From assembly GCF_001642475.1 (NCBI RefSeq), contig NW_019174032.1:50758-114757 (forward strand): DNA of 64,000 bases. Reading direction: 5' to 3'. How positions within the stretch are numbered: the first letter of the stretch is position 1; each line of letters begins with the position of its first letter. A program made the translations under genes and the position numbers. The notes under the pieces were generated by a model, which was not told where the DNA came from, searched no databases, and was given only the letters and a program-made list of their open reading frames with translations. Origin of the DNA: Fonsecaea monophora (taxonomy: Eukaryota > Ascomycota > Eurotiomycetes > Chaetothyriales > Herpotrichiellaceae). This document shows positions 11,710-21,735 of this stretch, one piece after another.

Positions 11710-14037
11710 ATGAGCTCCGCAGTTGACCCCGGACAGAACGAGCAGGTGGCTCCTGTCCAGGTCGCGGACAAGCCGTTGGGCGAACACTACGAGACGGCCG
11801 TCGAGCATGTCAAGGAGGTCAACGACGCCATTGCCAGGGTCGACTCTCACCTGGACAACACGCACGTCGCGCTCGGGTGGCGATCATGGCTCGTGGTGCT
11901 CGTCACCATGTTTGGGTAAATATGCCCTGTAACAGAATTTCACTGGGGATCTGTCTCTGTTGACATTGGCGGCCCAGCAACTTGACCTTGGTGTTTGTCG
12001 TCGTGGCGGCAGGCTCGGTCATTGCCTTTATCATTCGAGACTTGGGTCATCCCGGACTGGCCGGCTGGATCATCCAGGTACCTTTTTCTGTTCTTCTCTT
12101 CCAACCCAAAGTCAACCGCTAATGTGGTATCAAGGGCCCGCTCCTAGTTCAAAGCGTCCTATGCCCCATTATAGGGAGGCTGTCGGACGTGGTAGACCGC
12201 AAATACCTCGCCTGCATTCAACTATCGGTCGCCTTTGTCGGATCCGTCGTGTCTGCCACGGCCCATTCCATGAATACCTTGATAGGAGGGGGGATCCTGA
12301 TCGGCGTGGGCCTTTCGTCCCTGGGCATCATTGTGGCCATCCCTGCCGAAGTGCTCCCGTTGAAGTACCGAGCCATTGCCAACGGAGCCAACTTTCTCGG
12401 CGGCGCCTTTGGAGGCCTGTAAGTCTTTGTTTTCCCACCTTGTAGTATCCCCGTGTGTATGTGTGCGTCTTTCCCAACCAGGCTGCTGATATCATGGGCC
12501 CTTTCCCCGGCCATTTCGTGGTGAAGTGTTGGACAGCTCGGTGCCGGTGCCGTCACCAACGTCGAAAAGGACGGCTGGCGCAATATCTTCTGGATGCAAG
12601 CCGCCTTCCACGGCGCCACGGTGCTCATGCTCCTGGCCTTCTACTTCCCGCCCCGCCGCTCCGACTACCCCAAGATGACCTTTGTCGAGGTCCTGTGGTC
12701 GCTCGATCCCATCGGCGCCGTCCTCTTCGTCGGTGGCGCCACCCTGACTATTCTGTCCTTGGACTGGACCGGCGGCACGTACGCGTGGAGCGACGCCCAT
12801 GTCATCGCACCGCTTGTCATTGGCATCGTTCTGCTGATCTTGTTTGGGATATACGGTAAGTCTGCCCGCCAAAAAGGGCTTGCTGAGGGCGGTATGGGCT
12901 AATGAAGGAATATAGAATGGAAAGGACGAACCGATGGAATCGTTGCCCATGTGAGAACGTCCTGAAAATTCCTCTTTTGGCACACGAGATACTGATTCTC
13001 GTCAAGGTCATGTTCAAGAACGGATATAATTTCCCTCTGGCTGTATTTGCCTTTGCGGTAGAAGGGTAAGTTTTTGTCCAACGCATGATTGATCCAGTTC
13101 AATAACTCTGAGACGATTAACACTTTGACAAACAGATGGATCTTCTACAGCGCCGTCAACAGCGTGACTCCACAAGTGATTCTCAATCTCGGATGGGAGA
13201 CGACGTCGTGGCAAATCTCGATCCGCCAACTGGCGTACCAACTGCCGACGATTGGTTTCTCGATTCCTATGGTGTAAGCCCTGCCTCTCTCTCTCCCCTC
13301 TTAAGCTATGTTTCCTCTTCCTTCATCACCAGAACTTCCCTCCCCTGATGTCTAATCACTCATCTATACACTTTGCTTACCACACACGACAAAACAGTCT
13401 CTACTCGACCAAGTACAAAGACCTCAAGAACCCGCTGATCTTCACGTACACGGTCTTCCTGATCGTCTGCATCTGCTACGCGACCATCAAACCCAGCGAG
13501 AACCACGCACAGTACGCGTTCGCGGTGCTGGCGGGGATCGGACAGGCGGGCCCGCTCACACTGATCCTTGCGCTGGTGCAGTTCGCGGCGCCACACGCCT
13601 TCATCGCGACGGCGTCGGGGTTTGCGCTGTCGGCGCGGGCGATTGGGGGCGCGTTCGGGTCGGCGGTGCTCGACGCCATCATCAACGGCAAGATCGACGC
13701 GACGCTGGCGCGCGACGTAACGCGCGCGGCCACGGGCGCGGGCCTCCCCGCGAGCTCGGTGCCGGACCTGCTCGAGGCCATCGGCGCGGGCGAGGGGTTC
13801 GACGCCGTGCGCGGCCTCAACGGCACCATCCTCGACGCAGCCCTCGACGCCCGCAACTGGGCCTACGCCCGCGCCTACCGCCTCGCCTGGGCGAGCATCA
13901 TCCCCTTTGTGGCCCTGGCCATCGTTGCCGTCATCTTCATCAAGCACGTCAAGGAACTCATGACCGAGCACGTCGAGGCGAGTGTCGAGAGGAGGCCTGC
14001 CGCCGCCGCGGCCAGGAGAGACGAGGAGAAGAACTGA
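11710..14037 (+). CDS. MFS transporter, TRI12/siderophore-type
   Basis: Eight exons: 11710-11915, 11978-12077, 12135-12418, 12527-12855, 12916-12950, 13007-13065, 13136-13273 and 13398-14037, give 596 residues with no phase errors. A cytosolic N-terminus of about 55 residues precedes TM1 (SWLVVLVTMFG). Recognisable TRI12-family segments are GPLLVQSVLCPIIGRLSD, the loop DVVDRKYL, NGANFLGGAFGGL and LSLDWTGGTYAW. The long C-terminal exon has LAGIGQAGPLTLI and ASGFALSARAIGGAFGSAV. Family members export trichothecenes or transport siderophores at the plasma membrane. The least certain junction is intron 3, where I used the acceptor at 12526 because it restores GGLVGQLGAGAVTN in frame. The last exon is markedly GC-rich. 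Divergence from the P450 suggests that this pump may handle the same compound. Confidence 0.85.
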
Positions 14038-14640
14038 TTTCCCATAACCCCTCCAAGAATGCACCGATATGGCAGGAGTCTTTTGTTGCAATCTTTTGTA
14101 GATATGAGGACACTGACCTGCCACGCATACACGCACACACACACACTCTTACTCTCTCTTCGTCTGTCTGTCTCGAGACAAAATGCACGAGTCCGCGGCG
14201 AAGAAATGTATCCTGTACCCTATATCCTATATCCTATAGCCTATTTATATACCTATACACCATCTCCTGGCATGCAAAATAGTCTCCATACATACATGCA
14301 TCATACACATACACAAATCTACAGACATATCTTCATATCTATACACACGCACACACACACATATATATATACATAATCCCCAAACCGTCGTCTTCTACAA
14401 TTCTTTCGCTAATTTACTACCCGCCGCTTTACTCTCCGGATAACGACTACTTAGCCGACTCGCTCCCCGTCCGCTCCCTCCTTCTCCCTTCCTCTCTTTC
14501 GCGCTCCCTTTCTACTCCCTTCTGCTCCCTCACGTGCTAGTGAGGCTCCAGTCTCACAGGCGCTAACGTTACGTATATCTAGCCTTACGGTATCTTTACC
14601 CGATCACATCTATGATGGCCCGTTTCGGCCCTGAGCGAGG
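14038..14640. repeat. Low-complexity intergenic tract
   Basis: Runs of CA (about 14127-14145 and 14344-14362), the TATCC-type repeat near 14207-14240, a TA run near 14362-14372, and a CT-rich stretch at about 14455-14530. No coding frame is convincing. It borders the LINE relic. Confidence 0.65.
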
Positions 14641-14915
14641 TCGACGAGGAATTGACTCAAGATGAACCACCAACGCGGAAATTCACCATTATCAGCGACA
14701 ACCAGTCAGCACTACAAGCGCTCGCATGGCCATCGAGCAAGCCTGGACAGGCGATGGTTCACCACATACTGGATCAAGCGAATAAACTCCAAGAACATCA
14801 AGTCCAACTGCACTTACAATGGATCCCTAGTCAACTGTGACAATCTTGGGAACGACACCGCCGACAAGCTGGCGAAGGAGGCAGTCAGTACGGAGGAAGA
14901 CCACGGATCCTGACA
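14641..14915 (+). mobile_element. LINE (Tad1-like) RNase H fragment, decayed
   Basis: One frame reads FTIISDNQSALQALAWP... up to LQWIPSQ, then a frame change continues as CDNLGNDTADKLAKEAV. This is the C-terminal RNase H domain of a fungal non-LTR retrotransposon: SDNQSAL is the catalytic-aspartate strand, and IPS...GND.AD.LAKEA is the last motif. Only about 90 residues survive, and the break at about 14836-14840 disrupts them, so it is inactive. No reverse transcriptase and no poly-A tail remain next to it. The type (Tad1 versus another LINE clade) is inference. Confidence 0.8.
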
Positions 14916-15577
14916 CTTGGTGTCCGAGCTCAAGAGAACTAACCTGTCAGGAACGGCCTATAGAGATAGGCAGAGGGTAGCGATAGGTACAGGTAGGTAT
15001 AGGTATTCCTTGATAGTATATCTTAACTGGAAACTCAAAGCATGAGGGAAGGAAGCTTCCCTCAGGCGGTGAGCATGCGGTGCTCAAATAATAAGGGGCT
15101 GTCACGTGCGAGTTATACTTGGCGGTTCGTGACACAGGCGCCGGGCAAAGTCTCCAGCACTACTATAGCCCGCTGCACCTGCCAAACCTGTACACTCTGG
15201 AGTGGGAGAGAGACTGGGACAAGGAAGAGATGTTTGGGAATTGAGAAGGGGATTGGGAGAGGTAATTCAGGATGGTCAATTGTATTGGATAAGTGACCTG
15301 CCCCATAGAGAAAAGAAATAGAGCACGAAGCAGGAGAAGAGCGAGTTATTACCCACATCTCGAGATGACGATTGTTGAATTGATGGGCCTTTTGTTGGCT
15401 GTTAAATGCAGAGATCTTCAATTGCCGTCTGATTCTGCGCGTTAAACTGGACTCTCGAAATCCGTTGAAGAATTAGTGGCAATACACTTCCTTCCCCAAT
15501 TCTGGCCCAGCATCGCAATTAGCACGCTTAATGGGTTGGTGCCTGGTACTAGGGCACCCTTTTCACATACCGCCATC
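14916..15577. other. Intergenic, probably repeat-derived
   Basis: Contains short AGGTA/GATAGG-type repeats at about 14960-15003. No gene is recognised. It runs to the 3' end of the GST-like gene. Confidence 0.5.
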
Positions 15578-16366
15578 TCATTTCAAAAGAAGGTTGAACC
15601 CATCTTTTTCAATTTGGTCGATCACATCTCTGATCACAAACCAAGGGCTCGACTGATATCGCGTCCACCAAGCCTCCAAACCTTCAAAGCCGTCGAACAG
15701 ATTTATGCCGTAGAGATCTTCCATGGACGTCTTGGCGGCCGCGGCCGTGATATCTGCAAGGGTGGGCCGGTCGGCGCCAACCAGACTGACTCCCTTTGAA
15801 CATGTATTGGTCCAAGACTGCAGTGTCGTCAACAGACGGCGGTATTGAACTTGAGCGTCCTCCCCCGCCTGAGGGCTCTGCTGTTCCTCTGTCATTCCAC
15901 TCCACCCAAGACTGAATGCCGTGAGGTGTCGAACATGGACGTTGCACCAGGTCAAGACTTCGTTGATGAGTTGGACGATGTCCCTGACTCTGGCTGCTTG
16001 GAAGGCGTCGTCACCCCGCAGACTGGGGTGCCCGTCCGACGCTGGGAGTAGGTCTTCCAAGTATTCGAGGATGCTGCTGGACTGGGCGATGAATTTGCTG
16101 TGGTTGGAGGATTCGAGGTCTTGTATGCGCAAGACGGGAAGTGAGAAGCCCTTAGGTCTTTTCTCGTAGCCTGGGATGGCATCCAGAGCCAGATCTTGGG
16201 ACTTTAGGTCGACAGTGCAGGGGATCAGAGTCAGCCCCAGACGGTTGAGATGGTCGGCTGTTACGGATTTCGCTTTGACGTAGTAGGCAACGCGTCGTGG
16301 GAATATGCCACCAGGCCAGACCCAGAGAGTTCGGACCGAACGTGAAGCTGTTTGATCACGGGCCAT
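15578..16366 (-). CDS. Glutathione S-transferase-like protein
   Basis: Single exon of 262 residues. I chose the ATG at 16366 because the frame upstream opens only with non-ATG codons. The N-terminal half fits a thioredoxin-fold GST_N domain. LTLIPCTVDL is the second strand, FSLPVLRI carries the cis-proline turn, and AQSSSILEYLE is the glutathione-contact motif. The C-terminal half is helical with the GST_C signature LVGADRPTLADITAAA. Such enzymes conjugate glutathione to electrophiles or isomerise small molecules in the cytosol. It sits at the end of the P450 and transporter block, so a detoxification role is plausible. The N-terminal catalytic Ser/Tyr/Cys is not obvious (WVWPGGIFPRRV replaces the usual loop), so activity could be atypical. 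Confidence 0.8.
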   Translation of the reverse strand: MARDQTASRSVRTLWVWPGGIFPRRVAYYVKAKSVTADHLNRLGLTLIPCTVDLKSQDLALDAIPGYEKRPKGFSLPVLRIQDLESSNHSKFIAQSSSILEYLEDLLPASDGHPSLRGDDAFQAARVRDIVQLINEVLTWCNVHVRHLTAFSLGWSGMTEEQQSPQAGEDAQVQYRRLLTTLQSWTNTCSKGVSLVGADRPTLADITAAAAKTSMEDLYGINLFDGFEGLEAWWTRYQSSPWFVIRDVIDQIEKDGFNLLLK

Positions 16367-17255
16367 CTTGGCAATGCTGGTCTGCAAATGAATAACTGGC
16401 GAGAGAGGAAGAACAGAGATAGACAGACAGACAAGGCATTCTCGATGGTTCGGAGTTCATTGTACCTTTTATAAGTCGGTTTGCTCTGCGTGCCTCGCTG
16501 ACTTTTGCATCGACGGAGAGATTTTAAGAGTTCGACATATCTCGGGTACTTTGCGGCGTTTGGCCGCAAGTAGTTGTCACGCTCTGGCAGAGACATGTTT
16601 CCCTGCGGAAGGCGGAGATCCTATGTCTCCGAGAATCTCAATCCATGAGCTTTGGTGCCTTGAACAAGTTCTGTCGCTGCCATTAGTCGGCAGAACGCAC
16701 GACTCATTGTGGATCTTCCCGGGGAATGAGGTCACGACACGCGCATGGGGTCTTCATTGAATGATTCTTCCGAAGCGTCGTCCGCTGGCGTATTTAATGC
16801 TTCTACCCGTCAGGCATAGTACCTAAAGGTGGAAGCCGTAGACCGTATATTTCTAACGAAATGAGAGAGTAGGAAGTTAGTTAAGTTTAAACGCCATATG
16901 ATGAAGGCTAGATAGCACCCTGAGCCTTACATAGGCCTTGTGTATGACTAGCTCGAGACTTCTCGCAGTAACTACCTAAGCCCCCGGAGAGTTATCTCCA
17001 GCTTGACTTTGCCCCTGTTCCCGCATGACAGGCCAGTAAGTAGGGCCGCCCTGAGAGGTAGTAAAGTCTTGCTGCTAGTGAAGTAGTCCTCGAATCATGT
17101 CATGAAGTTTCGTCCATACGGCCAAGACATGCTCAGCGGCCTGACCTCGAGAGTCCCGGATTGCTATACCGTATGTCTCCAGCAGGTGGCGGAGATCCAG
17201 TTCCATAGTAATTAGCACCTGCCGTGGGGTGTTGCGTTGCTAAAATGGGCCGTAA
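16367..17255. other. Intergenic, no gene seen
   Basis: Promoter side of the GST-like gene, then a stretch without convincing frames. I see no RNA gene or repeat unit here. Confidence 0.5.
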
Positions 17256-18171
17256 TTAAGGGCCAATCCTGCTGATCGAGAAATAACTTTTAACGAAGAA
17301 GGCTTTCAAGCAGCTGTACCATTTGTCATTGTCTTTTTCTTTTTCCTGCGTAGCAAAATGGTCCGGGACAGAACATACGATAAAAATGCGAAATCCGAGA
17401 TAAAGATTATGGTACAGGCCATATTTGTAGAAGTCCGGATTCTTTCGTCGAATACGAAGGGTAACCCCCCAGGCATGTATGGACCAGCCGAAAGGCGACT
17501 TTATCAAAAGAGCCTATCTATGCAGTTAGAATTTTTGTTGGGATGGAAACGAGCCCGTGAGCGATTTTACCCACTTCTGTAAGTGCGAGACACATACCAG
17601 ACACTAGGAGCTCATCATGCGAGACTAATGTATCATGAGATAGGACTTTTCCAAATCTACTGAGCGCATCAGAGTAACATGACATGATCTCAGATATCGT
17701 CGCAGATTCCGGACTGACTTTCATCAGAATCACTAGTGACGTTACCCTCAAGACTGGAACAAGGGCTTCCGCGCGGTGCGTCGATCGGCCAGTGATTTAA
17801 GGCAGGTGTAGCACCCATGAACCGCAAATATAGCGCGGGAGACGCCAAAAAGTCTGCTCTTCCTCGATTCGGATACCGGCGGGGCGGAGCATTGTGAAGC
17901 CTAGACTGTCGATGTTGTCGTTTGTCACATTCGGAGCTTCTGATGGATAATGGTTGTTGTCCTGGTTGGCAATTCGAATGATGAACGAACTTTGTTGACT
18001 GATGATAGCCCGGGCAGTTTCTACCGGTGTACAAACACTGCGAACAGGCTGGTCTCATGAAATCACACTGCGGAGAATGTGATCAGTACCCGCATGCTGA
18101 TGCATAGATCGATGACTCACGCCAATCTTGTGCAAACGACAAGCATAGCAGGCGGCGGACTTCTTCGGCAT
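17256..18171 (-). pseudogene. Decayed Zn2Cys6 transcription-factor gene
   Basis: Exon 1 (18171-18121) and exon 2 (from 18067), across a 53 bp intron, give a perfect binuclear cluster: CYACRLHKIG joined to CDFMRPACSQCLYTGRNC, spacing CX2CX6CX6CX2CX6C. Further down the minus strand two fragments in other frames look like pieces of the same family. DALSRFGKVLSHDTLVSHDELLVSGMC (about 17690-17575, shown only in part here) resembles the helix with the DELLV/LLL motif. SPFGWSIHAWGVTLRIRR (about 17500-17440) resembles the W-x-x-H-x-x-G-A motif. I could not link these with introns without hitting stops. The simplest reading is a broken gene, but a short protein consisting only of the DNA-binding domain (to the stop at 17690) is possible. 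Confidence 0.6.
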
Positions 18172-18787
18172 CTGGTCTGATAGTCGGGACTCAAACTATG
18201 CAGAAGGCGACTTCAGACTTAGTGGTGTTGAGGTGAGGAGGCGTCTTTTTTTTTCATTTCCGCGGGGATCGTGTATAAATCTGTAAGCTTATGATAAGCG
18301 ACGAAAGTCGATGCTCTTGGCGGTCACGGCTGCCATGTTTGTACTGACTCCTTTATGTATCAATCTTGGACGCAACAAGATAAGGGCGAGCAACCAATCG
18401 TCACCCAAGGTAACGACTGTTTGGCTCATCCTCTGTAATCGCCTGGTCTTTTACACCAGAGAAGCCTGTTGGAATATGCTCAAGCATCCTAGGAATGTGT
18501 CGTAGAGCACGGAAAGATGTCGACGAAGGCATTTTCGCAGGACGAAAATTTGGATTGGAGAACATCCACGTGCGTATTCTAGAGATGCCGGATCATCATG
18601 CTGGCGTTACATTAGGCGATAAAATGCCAAGATGGAAGCCCGGAAGCCCGGAAGCGCAAACTTTTGAGATTAAGAATATATATCTTTGTCTCAGAGATCT
18701 TACCAACAATTACAAGGGAGCATTCCCCTGTGGCGCAGTATGTTGTTCCTTGCAGCAACCCGTTCGCAAAAGTTTTCACTAACAAGA
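18172..18787. other. Intergenic, no gene seen
   Basis: Nothing recognisable apart from a T-run at about 18247-18254. It lies between the broken regulator and the tRNA-like sequence. Confidence 0.5.
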
Positions 18788-18853
18788 TCCCAGATTGGCT
18801 AGCGCGTCTGACTGTTAATCAGGAGGTTGGTGGTTCGAGCCCACCCGGGGGAG
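18788..18853 (+). tRNA. tRNA-Asn(GTT)-like sequence, shortened 5' half
   Basis: The 3' half is a textbook tRNA. It has an anticodon arm (stem TCTGA/TCAGG, loop CTGTTAA with GTT), a variable loop, and the T-arm GGTGG-TTCGAGC-CCACC with a perfect B-box GGTTCGAGCCC. A T-run (a Pol III-type terminator) follows at 18855. The 5' half keeps TTGGCTAGCGCG of the D-loop but is about seven or eight bases too short. The D-stem cannot form, and only about four acceptor pairs (TCCC with GGGA) remain. It is most likely a tRNA-Asn relic or a tRNA-derived repeat head, less likely a functional D-arm-reduced tRNA. Confidence 0.6.
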
Positions 18854-18862
18854 GTTTTTTTT

Positions 18863-19359
18863 GGTTTTTGTCTTTTTTGACGTTTCGTTTGAAGTTCGAT
18901 CTCCATTCTGGCCGATGATGACAAGCCTCAGGATAAACCGCTTCGTTCTTTTTTGATCTTGTCAGGTGCCAGCATCTTTCATCAATGCCTCGTAGTGTTT
19001 GTATTCCTTTACGTGACCACCTCACGCGGGTGAGACCGTCAAGGTCAAGGTGGCTTGGAAAGAATCTGGCGGCATGACGGACGTCAACGGCAACGGCAAG
19101 AAGTCCCAAGCAAATAACACATGCGACCACTGCTGTAAGGTACATCTAGTTGACGAGAGCTGGAAGTTACGCCTTGACCTCATAATCATTAGAATCTGGC
19201 AAGTCTGATAAGAATGATGATATTTAAGGAAGAAGCTAGGACTGAGCAACAGAGGCTCCGCAGCCTTACCTGTACGCTTGGCGGTCACATAAGAAGGCAA
19301 GTGCCTGGGACAGTGAATCTAACTAGGCAGTGAATGGTACGGTAACCGTAGGAGGCTGG
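18863..19359. other. Intergenic, no gene seen
   Basis: No convincing frame or RNA. A T-rich tract follows the tRNA-like sequence. Confidence 0.45.
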
Positions 19360-20855
19360 ATGCGCACAAACACTTGCGAACATTTGACCCCTTTTCGATT
19401 GTTGCATGAACCGAGAATTTCAAAGTCCAGGTTTCGCGAATCAAATCGGTCAATCCGCGATGCCTCCGATATATGTGCCTGCGCCTGGGATGGCTGCAAG
19501 GAGAGACTTGTTTTGAATGACCTTCCCCTACATTGCGAGACGCGACATAACATGAAAACAGGCTTCGGTTGCAAGGATTGTGACTACATTGATGAAGCGA
19601 AAGATAAAGTCCGCTCTCATATCCTTCGGGAGCACGGACGACAGGTAGAACCAACTCGAGCATCCAGGGGCATTCGCCCTCTATTCACGCGCACGGTATT
19701 CACGCGCACGATATCAAGAAAGTGACCCCCTCTGCGCGTGACATCCCACGGGCCGGATTCTGGACCAGAGGCAGGAACTGCGCATTTCAGTCAGCCGAGA
19801 ATTCCTGCCCGGAGTGTGGCACCCTCATCGCACCATACACGAAAACCGGCATTATAGAACATCTGCGTGAGAATCACGAGATAATCGTCGATCTGAATTA
19901 TATATAAATACGCAACCGCTACGCTGCCCGCCAACGTGTCCAGCCATTAACCGATACATCCCATTCGGTGACGGATCTCGAAGAGCTTGAACCGCATGAC
20001 ACCGATGAAGATGATAGGATGAGTTGCTGCGACGGAGATGGGGAAGATTATGACGAAGCACAAGAAGAAACATCAGAGAAGTTGTTGGCTGTTGACGGAG
20101 AGTACCGAGAGCGTATTCCTCAAGGCACTGAAACAGAGATGCAAGAGTCTATTACGACGTCCAAATCGACACAGAATTGCATCCCAGAGTGTCTACGCGA
20201 CATCCTCATGGGTTGCATGAAAGAGAAATGTGTTGAGGATGTGGAGAAAGCGCTCGAGACGTATGAGACCAGGACTCTCGCAGATGGAGAATACCGAGTC
20301 AATAAGAACTTACCGCACCGCCCAATAAAATTCGACCCAGAGGATATTGTCCACGCTAAGCGTACTGACGTTGGCTGGCATTGCGAAGTCCCGCAGTGCG
20401 AAGCGACTTTTCCTGGAACTTTGGCGATCGACATCCATCTTCAGTCGCACGGTACGATAATCAAGTGGTATTGCGGTGACTCCAGCTGCTATACCGGTGT
20501 TGAGAGCGCATTCAACGATCGTGCCAGCTTCGAGTTGCATGTGGCTACTGAGCATATGGGCTCTGAATATAGCACCAAAGCTGGGCGTTGAGTTCCGAAG
20601 GATGATGTGCTATCAACCTCTCTTTTGAAGTTGCTGAAATTCAAACACTTGCCGCTCGACCAGCTAGCGGGCGAAAACGAGATAACGAAAGCGCCGACAG
20701 CCTCAATCGAAAAAGAGGTCGACGTGAAACGTCGACAAGAATCGGAAAGTGATTCAGACGATGAAATGCGTCAGGAACTTCGCGCATGGGCCAGGTTTGC
20801 TAAGTTCACAGGCTTGAATCAATACGCACCAACCATATCAGTCGACAACCCTTAG
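19360..20855 (+). pseudogene. C2H2-like zinc-finger gene with two in-frame stops
   Basis: The first part (to about 19695) encodes CAWDGCKERLVLNDLPLHC...H and CKDCDYIDEAKDKVRSHILREH. After a plausible 95 bp intron (19696-19790) the frame continues with CPECGTLIAPYTKTGIIEHL. The same frame then runs to 20855 interrupted only by TAA at 19905 and TGA at 20589. It encodes an acidic stretch, WHCEVPQCEATFP.....H and a final CGDSSC...ELHVATEH finger-like unit. Both stops lie inside otherwise continuous coding sequence, and both are one C-to-T change from a sense codon (CAA, CGA), as RIP or deamination would give. A 57 bp in-phase intron (19887-19943) could remove the first stop but has a poor donor. 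I see no such rescue for the second. Function unknown; multi-finger nucleic-acid binding is likely. Confidence 0.55.
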
Positions 20856-21735
20856 TTTCTCCAGCACACCTCTCCGTACATACACATCACAATACTCGGT
20901 ACACATCACATATCTATGTTCATGTCCACATCCATGTCCATGGCCATGATACCTGAGTGCCGTTGAAAATGAACATGAAAATGCACAAATAAAAACCATA
21001 TCGCCCCCTCTCTCTCACATGTCTACCTCGTATCTAGCTCTGTCTCTCTCTCTTACATACGAGGTAATTACAGCTTTAATATTTACACAATGGGCTGGGA
21101 TATTGACGCTGTGTCCAGCTATGCATCACCGTACTCGGGACTCGGGACTCGGTTCGTCGGGATAATATGCGTGTCACCTGGTGAAAGCTCCGACGTATCA
21201 CACAGCGTCACGTGCCCAACTCCGTACGGCATTAGTAATACATCAATTAATGCCCATACACAACTCCTGCGTTCTATATCGAAATTCCAAATGCACCATG
21301 CACGCTCCACACAAGCAAAACAAATATGGTCCATTTTTAGTCTTCGTCCAGGTACAGTCTGAGAGGCTAAAGATACAATATGCCATATAGCCAAGAAATG
21401 GAGACGGGGGTATCACATCTCGAGGTCAACATCCCAACAAGATCAAGTCGCAGTTCTTGTCCACTCCTGAACCCAGTGCAGTGCAAAGTTGTCGAGCCCC
21501 ATGTTGCCGGACATATGCAGACGTAAAGTTTCGCAGTTGTTGCTCATACCATGCAAACTTCCTAGTAACGGGCCTTTCAGCATTCATGCAAACAGAGCAA
21601 TTGGTCTCGCCCATCCATCTCCCAGAGTTTTCACCTATCCAAGGCCCGGGGAAACCAACAAATGCCAAGAAGCCTCTCGTCAGAAATTATCATAAACCTC
21701 GTATCATTATCGTTGCTTCTGGGGGTTGCTTCCCG
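20856..21735. other. Intergenic, no gene seen
   Basis: Contains short CATGTCCA-type repeats at about 20920-20945 and two CTCT tracts near 21005-21055. No convincing frame. Confidence 0.5.

Noticed and set aside
13360..14142. 260-residue minus-strand frame over the last TRI12-pump exon
   Set aside because: Antisense shadow of a GC-rich exon; Arg/Asp-rich with no domain.
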